Positions 1 through 49,508 of a stretch of DNA of 64,000 nt are shown one piece after another. Under the pieces are notes generated by a model that searched no databases, was not told the origin of the DNA, and worked only from the letters and a program-made list of their open reading frames with translations. Location of the stretch: assembly GCF_002099425.1 (NCBI RefSeq), contig NW_018343953.1, positions 13,707,501 through 13,771,500 on the forward strand. The letters are read 5' to 3'. The stretch's first letter is position 1, and each line of letters begins with the position of its first letter. This stretch comes from Phascolarctos cinereus. Its lineage: Eukaryota; Chordata; Mammalia; Diprotodontia; Phascolarctidae. The position numbers and the translations under genes are program-made.

Positions 1-1104
1 ATAAGCATCACCCACTTCTGGCTTTTCCTTTTCTGTAATAATCATTTAGAGGCAATTGCTTACAAAAGGAAGTTCGTTATTTTTAATAGACAGAGGAATA
101 CTTTGGGGATTTGAGATGATGCAATGCAGCTACCTTAATGGTTTCTAAACTTTGTTTTAAGGTTTCTGGGTCCCAGAACGCTCAAATGCCCATCTATACG
201 ACCTCAGGAGTCCCTTTCTTCCTAGAGATAACTAGTTTGCCTGTTGCCTTCTTAAAGCCTTACAAAATCTGATCTGGGATGTTTAGCATATTGTGGGGTG
301 GAAAAAAAAAGTTAAGGAAAATAATTTTGTTGTTTTTGCAAACTATCTATTTAAAAACACAACCTCAGGAAGCAGATTTCTGTTCCAATTCTTGGATGAA
401 TCAGAGTTTACAAAGTATAAATACACATTAGCAGTAGGAGGCTTCCCATAACCAACTTGCTTGTATGTCTTCCCAGACCAGTAACCTCTGAACTCTTAAA
501 GTTCTCTTTCCCAGTAGGTTCAACAAAATGGATCCAAATCTCTGAAAAAAAAATTGTCACTCCATGTCTCAAACCACTGTAAAACCATAAAGCACACTGA
601 ACTCTGTACTTAACTGGATTTTTTTTTTAATCAGCCATACCCGAGCAGATGCGAAAGCCATACCACACCACCTTAGGATACATAGATAGAATAAGTTTCA
701 AAAGTTAGGAAATTCCAAAGTACAAACAACTTAGAATATATCAGGAGGACAGAGGGAGGGAAAAGATGCTTTAAAAAAACAGGCTGCTGCATTCAGATGT
801 AGTATTTGGATTACCTGATCATTTCTCTTGGCTAATAAACATTCCAAAACAACAATTAGATACACTGACCATTGAGCAGGGAGTGGTCTGTTTTGCTGAA
901 GTCAAATCAGATGGCCATGCAGCCCCACGGAATCTATCTTGTGAGCTATTTTAACCAGAGTTTATCAAACAGAAAGAAAAAAAAAACTTTAAGAACTCTG
1001 GATAATGGTACACTTTACAAAATGTAAAGCAAGAATGTGAACTAAACTGCTTTATTCATAGGATCCCTTATTTGAATCTCAAAAAGAACAGGCTTCTCTA
1101 TTCT

Positions 1105-1220
1105 CTAGCTCAATCTCTTTATTTTACAGATTAGGAAAATAAGGCCCAGAGAAGTGGAAATGACTTTCTCTGGTACACTAAGTAGTGACAGAACCAGAAT
1201 TAAAACACAAGTTCTCCCAC
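1105..1220 (-). repeat. MIR-family SINE fragment
   Basis: Contains TTATTTTACAGATTAGGAAA, GGCCCAGAGAAG and CAGAACCAGAATT, the core of MIR-type SINEs in minus orientation. Old and diverged. Confidence 0.6.
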
Positions 1221-1339
1221 AAGAAAAGGTTAAAGCTTATTGGAAGTATGTGTTGCATTCTATGACACTTTTTTCCAAATGTTCCCTAGAATCAATATGA
1301 TTGAAAACTCCTTGAGTTTTCTTTTTTGTTAACTACCTT

Positions 1340-1740
1340 CTATAGTCTTTATATAATGGCACTCTTCCAGCCTTGTTTATTCCATTCTTCTTCACAGACT
1401 CTTCACCCTAGCCCAACTGGACTGTTCGGTTTTCCCCAAACCACGCATTGGTACAGGTTATCCCATGCTCTCAGAATGGACACCTTTCTTAGAACACTTC
1501 TCTTCAAAGCTGAGCTTATAGCTAACTCTTGAAAAGCCTTTATTGAACTCCAACCCCATCAATTGATAATGCTCTTTCTCAATTTTCCACTTATTTACTT
1601 ACTGTGTCATGTTGTGTCCTGTTAACAGAATGAAAATTCCTTGAGGGTAGGAATGGTTTGGTTTGATTTGGTTTGGTTGGCCTTTGTATCCCTAGCATTG
1701 ACTTGTTGACGGCTCTAGTGGCCTGTCCAGCCCCCTGAAT
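1340..1740 (+). repeat. L2 LINE 3' fragment
   Basis: Ends with CCTTGAGGGTAGGAATGG and TTTGTATCCCTAGCATTGAC, the typical L2 3' end, preceded by a degraded C-terminal ORF2 stretch. Confidence 0.55.
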
Positions 1741-2507
1741 TGATCAGTTAAGCCTTTTTATGACTGTAAGACACCTTAATAAATGAGACACTGACCATTA
1801 GCTCCGAGTTGAATATTGGCTTGTTTGTGGCACATACATACATAACATGCTAAGGTGGTATAATAAGAACAAGTGGTACAAAATATTTCCCCCCAAAGTC
1901 TAAGACACACACAAGCAGATCTAGTATTAAAGAGAAAGTGGGCTCTAGCTTAGTGAGCGCACATGGCAAAGGGGTATTTTACAGTTTCTGATTACATGGA
2001 AGTCCTTTTCTTCCTTTGTGAAACTTTGCAGGAAGTTCTTATGTGTACAGCCCTTTACTTGGCTCCAAAGATCGAGGGTCCTTGTAGAGTCTTGAAACTG
2101 CTTGTCCTCAGGCTGTCTAATTTACCCTAGGGCCACTGCTACCATGGCCAACTGGAGGTTCCTAAGGTCATAAAGGCTTTCCTTCTGGTCAAGGGGTGGG
2201 GGGAAGAGAATAAGGCCATAATCTGACCACCCACCTCCTTATCCCCACCCCCCAAGTGATTCTATCTCAAAGACTTAGCTGGGATTATTTCACCAGTAGA
2301 CTGGCTTGCTATTAGAATATTAGGTTCTAAACTGGCTTGCTGTTTTATCCAAGCTCCATAGGATGTGACTGATTCTCTACAACCAATTTTAATACATTTC
2401 CTGCACTGTACTTTCTTAGTGGCTAGGAAAGCATTTCCAAATATTTCCAAATTAAAGACTTTTCTATACCTAGTTTATCCCTTTGATTGTTTGAGAGTAG
2501 GAAACAA

Positions 2508-2766
2508 GCATTTTTTTTAGCACCTACTATATGCCAGGCATGGTGCTAAGTGCTTTACAGTAATATCTCACTCAATTCTCCCAACAACCATTTGAGGTAA
2601 GTGCTATTTTAATCCCCATTTTAAAGATGAGAAAACTGAGGCAGACAGAGGTTAAATGACTTGACCAGGGTCACACAGCTAGTACACATTTGAGGGTGGA
2701 TTTGAATTCAGGTCTTGCCAACTCCAGGCCCAGGGCTCTATCCCCCAAGCCACCTAGCTGCCTTTG
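2508..2766 (-). repeat. Near full-length CORE-SINE (MIR/Mar1 type)
   Basis: Read on the minus strand it runs from head AAGGCAGCTAGGTGGC and GGATAGAGCCCTGG, through AGCTGTGTGACCCTGG and CCTCAGTTTTCTCATC, to tail CTGGCATATAGTAGGTGCT. Both tRNA-like head and core-tail are present. Confidence 0.85.
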
Positions 2767-4106
2767 ATTCAACAGAAGTGTCTAGGAATTGTTTAAACGT
2801 AGTTTATCCATTTGGCTGACTTGATAATCATATCAGAACCTGTAACATCTTATTAGTTACATTATTCAGGGTTGGCAGGCATTTTCTGAAACATAAGGCT
2901 TCTTACCCAAACTCACAGTAGCTATAGCTTTACAGTTAATGGGCATAATACGAGGGTGTCAACTCCTGGATTACCTACTCTGGGAAAACAATTCATCCCA
3001 CCCAATGCCATAAGAGCAAGCCCCTATTTTGTATGTAGTAGACAATAAATTTTTAAGTCAGCCATGGAGTAAATTAGATTCTCTCCTTTTTTCTCCCTCC
3101 TTTGCCCCTTCAATAATACATAACATAATGCTCAGAGATCCCAAAGCATAAATTGGTGAACAGAGGTTTCTCCCCTGTCTCGCCACTAATAACTACTCTA
3201 GAACCCTTGGGAAGCAAGGAAAACTGGCAAAGCATCATGGACACACATTAGAGATAGAACTTTTCCTATGTACAGTATAAAATGAAAAGCAGGAAGCCAT
3301 TTCCATGTGGATACATAACGAAGTGACCCAGTCTACAGCCCTGAAGCAAGATGCAGATATCCCAGAAAAGTACTGGCAACACCCTACATTTCAGGCCCCT
3401 GAGGGCTTGTCTGGATGAAATTGAAACAACCAACCAATTTTCAATAATTCTCACTGATATGTGTTAAGTTTTGGGCATAAGCCATCCTTCATTTTTCTGG
3501 TATGGCTGCTAGGTTACCACAAAAGTCACCTATTTAAAGAACATTTGCTGCAAAATTGTGGGGAAAGTGGATGAGTTTGAGCATTCTTCCTGCCCCTTCC
3601 CTTCACAAAGCTTCCTATGATCTTCCAAATTTATTCACTGACTGACTCCAAAGAGCTCAAAGCATTTTAAATAGTTTGTCCATTTTGACCCTGGGAAAGA
3701 AAGGGTTCATATTTAGGAGGTTCATAGATGGTTCTAGGAATCTTTTTCTTTCAAAATTAAAACTTCATTTTTTGTGACTACACATGTATAATAAAGCAAT
3801 TTGCTTGCCTTGTCAAGGAAGAGGAGGGAGAAGGCAACAGAGAATGAGAATTTGAAACTCAAACAAAACCATGTTAAGTTTTGTTACACGGAACTGAAAA
3901 AAAAATAGCTGGAAAAAACCCTTAAGAATGTTATAAGTGCACAATAGGTATAATGAAAAAAAAATGTTATCTACCTACAGAAAGGCACTTTGCTCTCAAG
4001 TCGAATAGCAGGTTCAATATCTGAAATTCACCTTCTCAATATCCCTGTAAAGAACAGAGGGGAGGGGAGGTGTTTTTATTTGACAAACTGTTCCTGAGAA
4101 AGGAAA

Positions 4107-4262
4107 AAGCATAGTGTATTGGAAAAGGCGGCTGAACTTGAGGAATTGGGAGTCATGGGTTCTTTTTTTGACTATTCTTCCTTAGTTGAGTGACCCTGTT
4201 CTAATTACAGTCTCTTGGTCTTAGCTTCCTCCTCGAGGAAATGAAGTATTTGGAATAGATCA
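4107..4262 (+). repeat. MIR-like SINE fragment
   Basis: Contains GGGAGTCATGGGTTC, GAGTGACCCTG and GAGGAAATGAAGTATTTGG in the order of a MIR body. Diverged. Confidence 0.5.
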
Positions 4263-5240
4263 CAGAATGTCAGAATTTAGGAGGCACCTCAGAGTACCCC
4301 GATGGAGAATCTCCTCTCCAACATAACTGAAATTTGATCATTCTGGCCTTTACTGGTCTTCTTGAAGACCTGCAGTTATAGAGGGAGCCTGCTACCTTCT
4401 GGGCCAGTCCATTTCCTATTGGAATAGCCTTGTTACAAGTTTTTCTTTAAGCCAAGCCTAAAACTTCCTCCCTGCAACCCATTACTCCCAGCTCTATCCT
4501 CTGCAGACTAGTGAAATAAGCGTCATACTTTTTCCACACAACAGATCTTCAGATTCTTGAATCTTTTAGCTCCTTAATTAATCCTCACATAGCATGGACT
4601 TGAAGTCATTCACCACATCTTGGTTGCCTTCCCATGGATGCTCTGCCACTCTACAATCTCCTTCCAAAAATGCTCAGATCTGAGCACAGTGTTCCAGGTG
4701 TGGCCAAAGTACAGTGTTATCTCTTTCCTGGCCCTAAGCTCTATACTTCTCTAGGCAGCCTAAAACCATACTAGTTTTTTGGCTGCTATAGCACAGTGGT
4801 GACCCAAATGAGCTTGCAATCTCCTAAAACCTTAAGATCTGTTTTCAGACAAACTACTATCCCACCATCCCTACCTCAGATCTTGGATGTTGATTTTGAA
4901 AATTTAGGTGGAAGACTTCATCTCTTTTACTAATTAAATTGCACCTTCTTAGATCAAGCTCAACATTTTCCATTGCAAATCGTTCCACGATCCTATCACC
5001 CAGATTTTTAAACGTACTTTCTGACTTTGTTTCATCCGTGAATATTAGGATATCATCTATTATGTAACCCATGTCTTTGATAAAAACATAAAGTAGCATA
5101 GGACACTCAACAAGAAACTTTGCAAATTGAAATAAAGCAATGAATGATTATTCTTTCAGGTTCAACCATTCAACCAGTTCCAAATCCACCTAACAGTGCT
5201 GTCTTCTTTAGCCAAAACTATCTCATCCACAAGAACAGCA
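4262..5240 (-). repeat. L3/CR1-clade LINE, 3' part with reverse transcriptase remnant
   Basis: On the minus strand an 80-codon frame at 4857-5099 reads VFIKDMGYIIDDILIFTDET, recognisable as the CR1/L3 reverse transcriptase around its FADD box, here decayed to FTDE. Upstream on that strand is TTCAACCAGTTCCAAATCC-like sequence (plus orientation), and downstream the frame breaks up. An ancient, inactive copy. Confidence 0.7.
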
Positions 5241-5482
5241 TGTTGTGATTGTTGACTCTTTTTGGTTGTGTCCAAGTCTTCATGACCCCATTTGGAGTTT
5301 TCTTGGCAAAGATACTAGAGTGGTTTGCTGTTTCCTTCTCCAGTTCATTTTATGAATGAGAAAACTGAAGAAAAAACAGGGTTAAGTGACTTGCCCAGGG
5401 TCACATAGCTGGTAAGTATCTGAAGCTGCATTTGAACTCATGAAGATGAGTCTTCCTGGGACTCTATCCTGTGCTCTTTGTA
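5240..5482 (-). repeat. Marsupial CORE-SINE
   Basis: Plus strand shows CTTCATGACCCCATTTGG, TTGGCAAAGATACTAGAG, GACTTGCCCAGGGTCACA and GAAGATGAGTCTTCCTGG, a wording I associate with marsupial SINEs. The tRNA-like head is at the high-coordinate end. Confidence 0.75.
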
Positions 5483-5574
5483 CTAATCTCATTTATGAAA
5501 TATTTCCCCACCACTTTATATCCTTCCCATTAGGGTCTCACACAAACACATTGAAACACATGTGTGCTGGCAGT

Positions 5575-5775
5575 ACTCTTACATTGCTAAGTGATAAGAT
5601 TTAGACCTGGAAGGGACCACAGAGAGCATCTGCTTCAGCATTCTCACTTTGAAAATGGATAAATGGAATAGTTACATGACTTACCAGAGGTCATAGGGAG
5701 TGAATGACAGATCTGGAGTACAAATCCAGGCTTTCTGATGCCAAATCTAACGCACCATACTCAGCAATCTCTAAA
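5575..5775 (-). repeat. MIR-like repeat
   Basis: CCTGGAAGGGACCACAGAG, AAAATGGATAAATGG and AGGTCATAGGGAGTG in the order of the MIR/L3 end commonly seen in mammals. Diverged. Confidence 0.5.
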
Positions 5776-6277
5776 CTCAAAGGACACCCAGAAACACCCA
5801 GTCCCTAGTAACCAACACTTTTTTTTTCCCCTGTGAACTTTCACACTCTCAAGACCAAAGAAACTGGAACAGGCTGCTCATCATCGCCTTTACCCTGGAC
5901 TATTTCAGACCAGCCCTTAGCTTGGAATTCATGCCTCCTACACTTTTGAAAATGACAAACTCTGCCAATCTTCCAGATGGGTCACCCAGGTTCAGTTTCT
6001 TCCCCCACATACAGTGCTTTGAATTAAAAAAATTTTCCACCTATGCTAATCCTACAAACACCTGGCTCTCAGGTAACCTGTAGCTGAACGTTTTTTAAAC
6101 ATAGGGAATAACAACCTGTCTCCAACCTTCCCTTCCCCACATAAACATATACAAACGTATGTATTTATTGTGTGAGCTTACTGCTTAAAATTAACTTTTC
6201 ACATAGCCTTTCCTGAAATCCCATTATCTTCTGATATTATAGAGTTACTAACCTATCTATTGAAATCAGCCTTCTTA

Positions 6278-6475
6278 ACTGTTTTGTGGCATTGATCTTT
6301 TTATCAGTGTGGTAAAGCCCATAGATCCCTTCTCAGAATAAGGCTTTTAAGTGCATAAAACAAAGGATTAACAAGGAAACCAATTATATTTAAAGTCAGC
6401 AAAATGTGTATATTTTTTAAAAACAAGTTCATAAACCTCAGAAAACTCTGCTACAGCACTCCCATGTAATGAAGA
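6278..6475 (+). repeat. Old interspersed repeat, family uncertain (copy 1)
   Basis: GTGTGGTAAAGCCCATAG, CCTTCTCAGAATAAGGC, AAACCAATTATATT and CATAAACCTCAGAAAAC recur in the same order at 52830-53075. I recall a mammal-wide repeat with this interior and GTCCATGGACC-type ends, probably a DNA transposon, but cannot name it. Confidence 0.6.
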
Positions 6476-7244
6476 TGTGCTCAGGTTTTTTTAATGGAGA
6501 ACAAAAAAGGTACCACATTACTTCTTAACCACCCTCTATTCCTACCCCAGAACAGCCAGGGGCATATTTCCTAATCCCTTTTCTGCGAACTTCTCTGGAG
6601 AAGAGGGGGAAGAAGACTGAAATCAGGGTACTGCTTATGAGCTTAGAGATTAGCCCGATTTACTCTTTAGAGAAAGCCCCAAAGAAATTCAGAAGAGACA
6701 GTTCTTTAACAGTACTTGCCTATGTAAATTTCAGCAAGCCATTTCCTTCAAGGAACAATTTTGCTTTTTCGAATGTAGCAATAAAGAATCATTGCGGCTC
6801 ATTAAGCAAAATAGATTTTTTTTTTTTGGTTTAAGCACTGGCAACTGCCCAAGAAACATTTGTCACTGCTCAACCAGACTTTCTCTGTCATTAGGTGTGC
6901 TTCAACAGTGGGAAAACAAGCTCCCTCCCACCAGACCCCACCTTCCAGAAACCCAGCTGTCTGAATGGAAAGCAAAATGACAAATCTATATTGCTTCATT
7001 AAGGCAGGGAGATTGTATATGAATGTCTAGTCCTTGCTGCTCATGTTTCCCTTCCTTACAAGCTGAAACACATCTTGTCATTTTTAACACCATCCTTCTA
7101 ACTTTAAGCCCCCACTGATCCCAAGAAAATGCTAGGTATGACTGGGCAAGCCTACAACATTTGCCTAACTCCTTTGCTCTTTTCACATCAAATGCAATTA
7201 TTTTGCTGAAAGAGGAAGAAAAATTTTCCCGATAAGGCTGGACT

Positions 7245-7325
7245 TGCTCCATTCTTTGTATTTACGTCTCCATTGCCTGGCATATGGTAGATGCTAAATG
7301 CTTTTGTCTGATTCTGACGGTTTGT
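7245..7325 (+). repeat. L2/SINE 3' tail fragment
   Basis: TTTGTATTTACG, then CATTGCCTGGCATATGG and TAGATGCTAAATGC resemble the shared L2/MIR 3' tail. Confidence 0.45.
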
Positions 7326-8224
7326 CCCCATGTGTTGATCTAAATGGAGTAAGGTGGTATAGAAATTGAAGAGAGATGCTCATTTTCTCTCGACTAAGAG
7401 ACCTGAAAAATTTGGCTTAACACAAGCAAAAGGCCAACAGCAAAGAGGGAGGCAGAGAAACTTATTCACTGAATCAGGCTTTCATATCTCCACAGCCAAT
7501 GAGAACCTCTGGGCACAAAAGAAAAGTGACTTACCTTTGTTGAGGACTACTGTTGGGAGAATGTTCAGAAACCATCTACAGGCCTGTATCCTGGACATCT
7601 CAGTTCATCTCCTTTTGCTCCTGTCTCTGACCACAGATTGGGGGATGATGCCAACAGCTCTCCCCTCATTCTGTGGATAGCAGGGGCAGTTTCCTTCTAA
7701 CATGTCATTTGGCTTCTGGCCCAGGGAAAGAGCAGCTTAATCCATTCTGGGCAGCTTTCTCCTAGCAAGTGAAACCACTGTGACCTCTGGGCCACATCAT
7801 GGGCCGGAAGCCAAATTACCACAACTGCAAGCCCGATGAATGCTAGGTTTTGTGAAGATGCCCCAAGAAGTGCCTATTCACTTCTTGGGACAAGGCAAGT
7901 AGATTGGCTGGGTATTACAGAAGCTTGTAACAACTATTTCCTCTGTGGTGAGAAATAGCCCCATCAAGTTGGAAACATTTACTAAGGTGTGGTCTATAAC
8001 AAAATAGCATTAATATTAACCCAAGTAACTAGAAATGAATTAAAATTTCCCCCTACCCCACCCCACCAACTTTACCAATCCAGCTTGCTTTGAAACTTTT
8101 TTTTTTTTTGCTAGAGCACAAAGCCAAACAAATAACTCACTGGGATGGTCTAGGCAAATAACCCAGTAGAGATTATTCTGGAATTGTTCGTACTTGTTGC
8201 TAAATTAATCCATTTTGGTTTTAT

Positions 8225-8400
8225 AGTAGCATCAATAGAGAGAGTTTTAAGGTCTGGGGATAAAGGACTGGGATTTGAATCCCAGCTCTCCTACAAACTT
8301 AAAACTTCTGGGCCAAGTCTCCTCACTTGTCAAATGAAGAGGTTGACCTAGGTGACCTTAAAGGTCCTTTTCAACTCAATCCATGGTCCCACCTGCCTTG
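8225..8400 (+). repeat. MIR-family SINE
   Basis: GGGATTTGAATCCCAGCTC, CTGGGCCAAGTCTCCTC, and CTTAAAGGTCCTTTTCAAC in MIR order. It lies just past the JAG1 poly(A) site. Confidence 0.6.
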
Positions 8401-8714
8401 AGAGGATCAGAAATGGGTCTTTTTGAAGTCCAGCCTAAAATTTTATCAAGTTCCATGCTTCCAAAACAAATGAGCTTAAATGGGTAGTTGAGAGTCTTTT
8501 CAAAATATCAGAGAAGGAAATGATTTACTTGCCATGGAGCACTTCCTTCCTTTCTGCCAAGGGTGCCAGGTCACTTCAAGCAAATGACCAGAAGAGATTC
8601 TACCGGGGATGGCCAAGGCCCGCAGAAGACTGGGTATTGAGCATCAGGAAGTTCAAACTCCACACCGTTCCATGTTTTCATACAAAAAATTTAATAAATA
8701 TTACTTTTTCAAAA

Positions 8715-8720
8715 TTTATT
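8715..8720 (-). terminator. JAG1: JAG1 polyadenylation signal AATAAA
   Basis: TTTATT on the plus strand reads AATAAA on the transcript, followed by a U-rich stretch. It is the only canonical hexamer I find in the whole 3' UTR, and the resulting UTR length is close to that of human JAG1. Confidence 0.8.
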
Positions 8721-8888
8721 GCCAGGAACAACACATCAAAGATGCATTTTCATGTTCGTGTAACACTCATAGCACAATACAAGGTATCTTCATGATCTCA
8801 ATGGTTAACCAATGAGATTACTCTGTTTATAAGCCTTTTCGATCTTACATGTTGTAACAGCACTTTGATCTCCTCCCTTGTTAAGGCG

Positions 8889-8895
8889 GGCAGTG
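8889..8895 (-). promoter_or_regulatory. miR-34 seed match (CACTGCC) in the 3' UTR
   Basis: GGCAGTG on the plus strand gives CACTGCC on the mRNA, a 7mer pairing to miR-34 positions 2-8; the next base also pairs. JAG1 is an established miR-34a target in human. That the same site is used here is inference. Confidence 0.5.
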
Positions 8896-8941
8896 TAATC
8901 TATGGCAAATCTAAACAGTGATCTTACTGGACATTCTACTG

Positions 8942-8949
8942 TTCAAGTA
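8942..8949 (-). promoter_or_regulatory. miR-26 8mer seed match (TACTTGAA) in the 3' UTR
   Basis: TTCAAGTA on the plus strand reads TACTTGAA on the mRNA, a full 8mer site for miR-26. It lies about 50 nt from the miR-34 match and 230 nt from the poly(A) signal, a favourable position near the UTR end. Confidence 0.45.
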
Positions 8950-10240
8950 TTCAACTAGCTTATTCGAATACTCCCTAAATGCAGTAGATTACAAAAAAAA
9001 AATCAAATCTACAAGTGGTTCAGTATTACATATTCATGGTGAAAAAAAAAAATCAGAATTTACAAAAGAAGATTGCTGTGCTTCCAACTTCATGCTAAAT
9101 TTGATTTTTTTTTGTTATATGCAACCACTCACATTTTAGCTATGGGACATCATAGCTCTCAGTTTGTTCCCTTGAACTGCTTTGGAGCAGATTATCTGCC
9201 TCTTTTCTTTTCAAGTCTAAAGCAGCAAACAAAACACAATGAAACACAAACCTGTTCTAGTCTAATTCTCTAAACTGCCTCAGTCAGTACTTACAAGAGT
9301 CTTAAAGTGATACTATAGGTGTTTCAAACATTTGACATTGTACAAAAAAAACAAAAACAAAACAAAAAAACCAAACCCAGCATCAGGGCATGAGAGCCCA
9401 TCCTATTGTTTAAAATAAACTATTTTTAGAACACCTTAATTTTGGCTTATAGGCAACATGTAACAAGTAAATAAGCTCAAAAAATAATAAAGCCATTATA
9501 CTTACAAAGCTATCAAAAACCTTCAAACTCTAAACACATACATATAAATAAAAAGGAATGATATTAAGGCTCTTGATTATTAAGTTAATAAATCAAATAT
9601 ACACAGTGATTAATAAAAAAAGAATTATTTACATAACTATACAAACTTCTACTTTTGACACATTTTCCTCTTTAAATTCTTCATTTTACCAGCAACTGCT
9701 AACATCGATTTCCCCCCCTCCCCCAACAAAAATACAATAAAAAAAATAAATAATAAACATTTGTGATAGTTGCTGTGGTTCTGAGCTGCAAAGGCACTTT
9801 CAAATACAGAACTAGTTGTACGTCACCATAAAACCAATATACAAAAAAACTCAAAAAAGATTCAATAAATATAAATAAAATGTATTCGTCTAAGACCGCA
9901 ATAAAGTTGGGACACCTGGCAAAAAAAAATGGAAGCTAAAGGACAGCTAACAAGGCCATGCGATATCTGAGGAAACCCTTCCGTGATGGATCAGCTGCAG
10001 CGGAATTTACATTCGGGCATTTTTGACTAGTTTTGCATAGATGTGAAATGCAGCCACATTTGGTATTCCAGCCAACCACAGCAACTATCATTGCCAGTGT
10101 AAGCCAGCTTGTCCAAACTTAAATTAACACAGGGATTCTAAGTCAATAACAGCCTTAGACTCCAATATTACACAACAGTTTAAAGACCTACAAACTCAAG
10201 AGTGCCCTTCACGATATTTAAAGGCAGCACCCACTGTCTG

Positions 10241-48565
<38,325 letters not shown>

Positions 48566-48637
48566 CGCCTTTTCCTGTAACCTCTGCTGCCGGTCGCGGA
48601 GACACTGAACGCTGCTGCTGGGGCCGCCGCGTCCCGG

Positions 48638-48658
48638 CTAATATACTCCACCGATTGG
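48638..48658 (-). promoter_or_regulatory. CCAAT box plus TATA-like element
   Basis: CCAAT at 48654-48658 and GTATATTAG at 48638-48646 on the transcript strand, about 75-95 nt upstream of the ATG. The pair is conserved with the human JAG1 leader from memory, and its spacing to the ATG would suit a start near 48,612. Confidence 0.55.
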
Positions 48659-48788
48659 AGCATGCACGGCTGGAAAACAACACCACTTTTCAAAAGCCTT
48701 TTCAATAGTCCGGGTCCTGAATGCAAAAGAGCCCAGCCTCCTTTTATTATTCTGATTTCTTCTTTTTTTTTTCTTGCTCTCTCCCCCC

Positions 48789-48814
48789 TCCTCCTCCTCC
48801 TCCTCCTCCTCCTC
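48789..48814 (-). repeat. (GGA)n purine repeat in the 5' leader
   Basis: CTC/CCT repeats on the plus strand give about nine GGA/GAG units followed by a G6 run on the transcript strand. Such tracts can form G-quadruplex or triplex structures. The human leader has only a short GAGGAGG stretch here, as I recall. Confidence 0.85.
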
Positions 48815-48860
48815 TTCCTTCTCTCAGGCTGCTGTCTTTTATTATTATGATTATTCGCAG

Positions 48861-48869
48861 CCTTTTATT
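48861..48869 (-). promoter_or_regulatory. Second TATA-like element AATAAAAGG
   Basis: AATAAAAGG on the transcript strand just downstream of CAGCTGATCTGAAAGGG. It could direct starts near 48,835 and so include the GGA repeat and the overlapping upstream ORF. Inference from sequence only. Confidence 0.3.
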
Positions 48870-49066
48870 CCCTTTCAGATCAGCTGCAGGGAAAAGGGGG
48901 GAGGGAGGGAGGGAAGGAAGGGGAAAAAAAAGCCACCGCTTCCTCACAGGTAACACAATAACACGCGCCCGCACCACGCTCGCCCTCCAGCCTGGCTCAC
49001 ACAGAGAAGAACCCTGAGAGCCCGTCTGGGAGACGGCTTCTAACTCTATCCGACCGCAGGAGGAAG

Positions 49067-49076
49067 GCGCATGCGC
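49067..49076. promoter_or_regulatory. NRF1 consensus GCGCATGCGC
   Basis: Exact palindromic NRF1 site about 500 nt upstream of the ATG, within the CpG-rich region and flanked by a GC box 20 nt away. Confidence 0.6.
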
Positions 49077-49441
49077 TCCTTATTAATATTCATGAGGGGG
49101 CGGGTCTCTCTTGAGACCTCCCGAGCACGCCCACGCCCACTCCCCCTCCTCCCTTTCTCCCAGACTGGGAAGGAAGGGGGGTTGCAGCCGCCCTAGAAGC
49201 CTTAGTAGGGGCAAGAGGGGAGGAAAAGAGCCTGTAGAGGTGCGGGTGGGTCGAGACACACCTACACGGGGAGAGCAAACGGAAGAGATTTGGTGGAAAA
49301 GATAGGGAGGGGTTACTGCTGGAATTGGGGGGTAGGGAGAGAATGGACTAATTAGGAATGTGTGTAGATACGCGTATATGTGGATGCCTTGGCAAACGCT
49401 TCCCTTAGTATCCGCGTGGTGGAGGAGGCGTGACATGTGAT

Positions 49442-49453
49442 CCCACGCGTGGG
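49442..49453. promoter_or_regulatory. Palindrome CCCACGCGTGGG (two EGR-like half sites)
   Basis: A perfect 12-bp inverted repeat containing GCGTGGG in both directions, close to EGR1/EGR2 zinc-finger sites. Binding is inferred from the motif only. Confidence 0.4.
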
Positions 49454-49508
49454 CTAGAGCTTGGAACGCGCTTATAGGGGCGGGTAAAGTGAGCCGAGGT
49501 GGGGGGGG

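Larger units (their letters stand above)
1..8694. other. Intergenic region downstream of JAG1
   Basis: AT-rich DNA with SINE, L2, L3/CR1 and hAT-like remnants, listed separately. Short ORFs here, including a 104-codon one at 7366-7680, have no recognisable domain or homology. SLX4IP lies on this side of JAG1 in human. I looked for its C-terminal exon and did not find it. Stretches 1-1100, 2770-4100 and 6480-7240 show nothing I can name. Confidence 0.6.
8695..10240 (-). other. JAG1: JAG1 3' UTR
   Basis: About 1.55 kb from the stop codon to the inferred cleavage site. AT-rich, with no SINE insertion visible although flanks are full of them, which fits selection on UTR content. On the mRNA strand the only AATAAA is at 8715-8720. 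It contains candidate sites for miR-34 and miR-26. The 3' boundary is inferred and may be off by about 20 nt. Confidence 0.85.
48566..48955 (-). other. JAG1: JAG1 5' UTR / core promoter, upstream boundary approximate
   Basis: On the transcript strand this stretch reads pyrimidine-rich sequence, then CAGCTGATCTGAAAGGG, AATAAAAGGC, a GGA repeat, GAAAAGTGGTGTTG, GCATGCTCCAATCGG and GGAGTATATTAG. The order and wording match the human JAG1 leader as I remember it. Where transcription starts is unclear. A start near 48,950 would include all of it; use of the CCAAT/TATA pair would start near 48,612 and leave a 45-50 nt leader. Confidence 0.7.

Noticed and set aside
2508-2766. tRNA gene
   Set aside because: The tRNA-like part is the head of a CORE-SINE; no complete cloverleaf, and it is joined to the SINE core and tail.
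7366-7680. 104-codon plus-strand open frame downstream of JAG1
   Set aside because: No similarity I recognise, including to the SLX4IP C-terminus, the expected convergent neighbour.
1-8694. Possible last exon of SLX4IP
   Set aside because: The gene lies on this side of JAG1 in human, but I found no stretch resembling its C-terminal sequence; its end is probably beyond the window.
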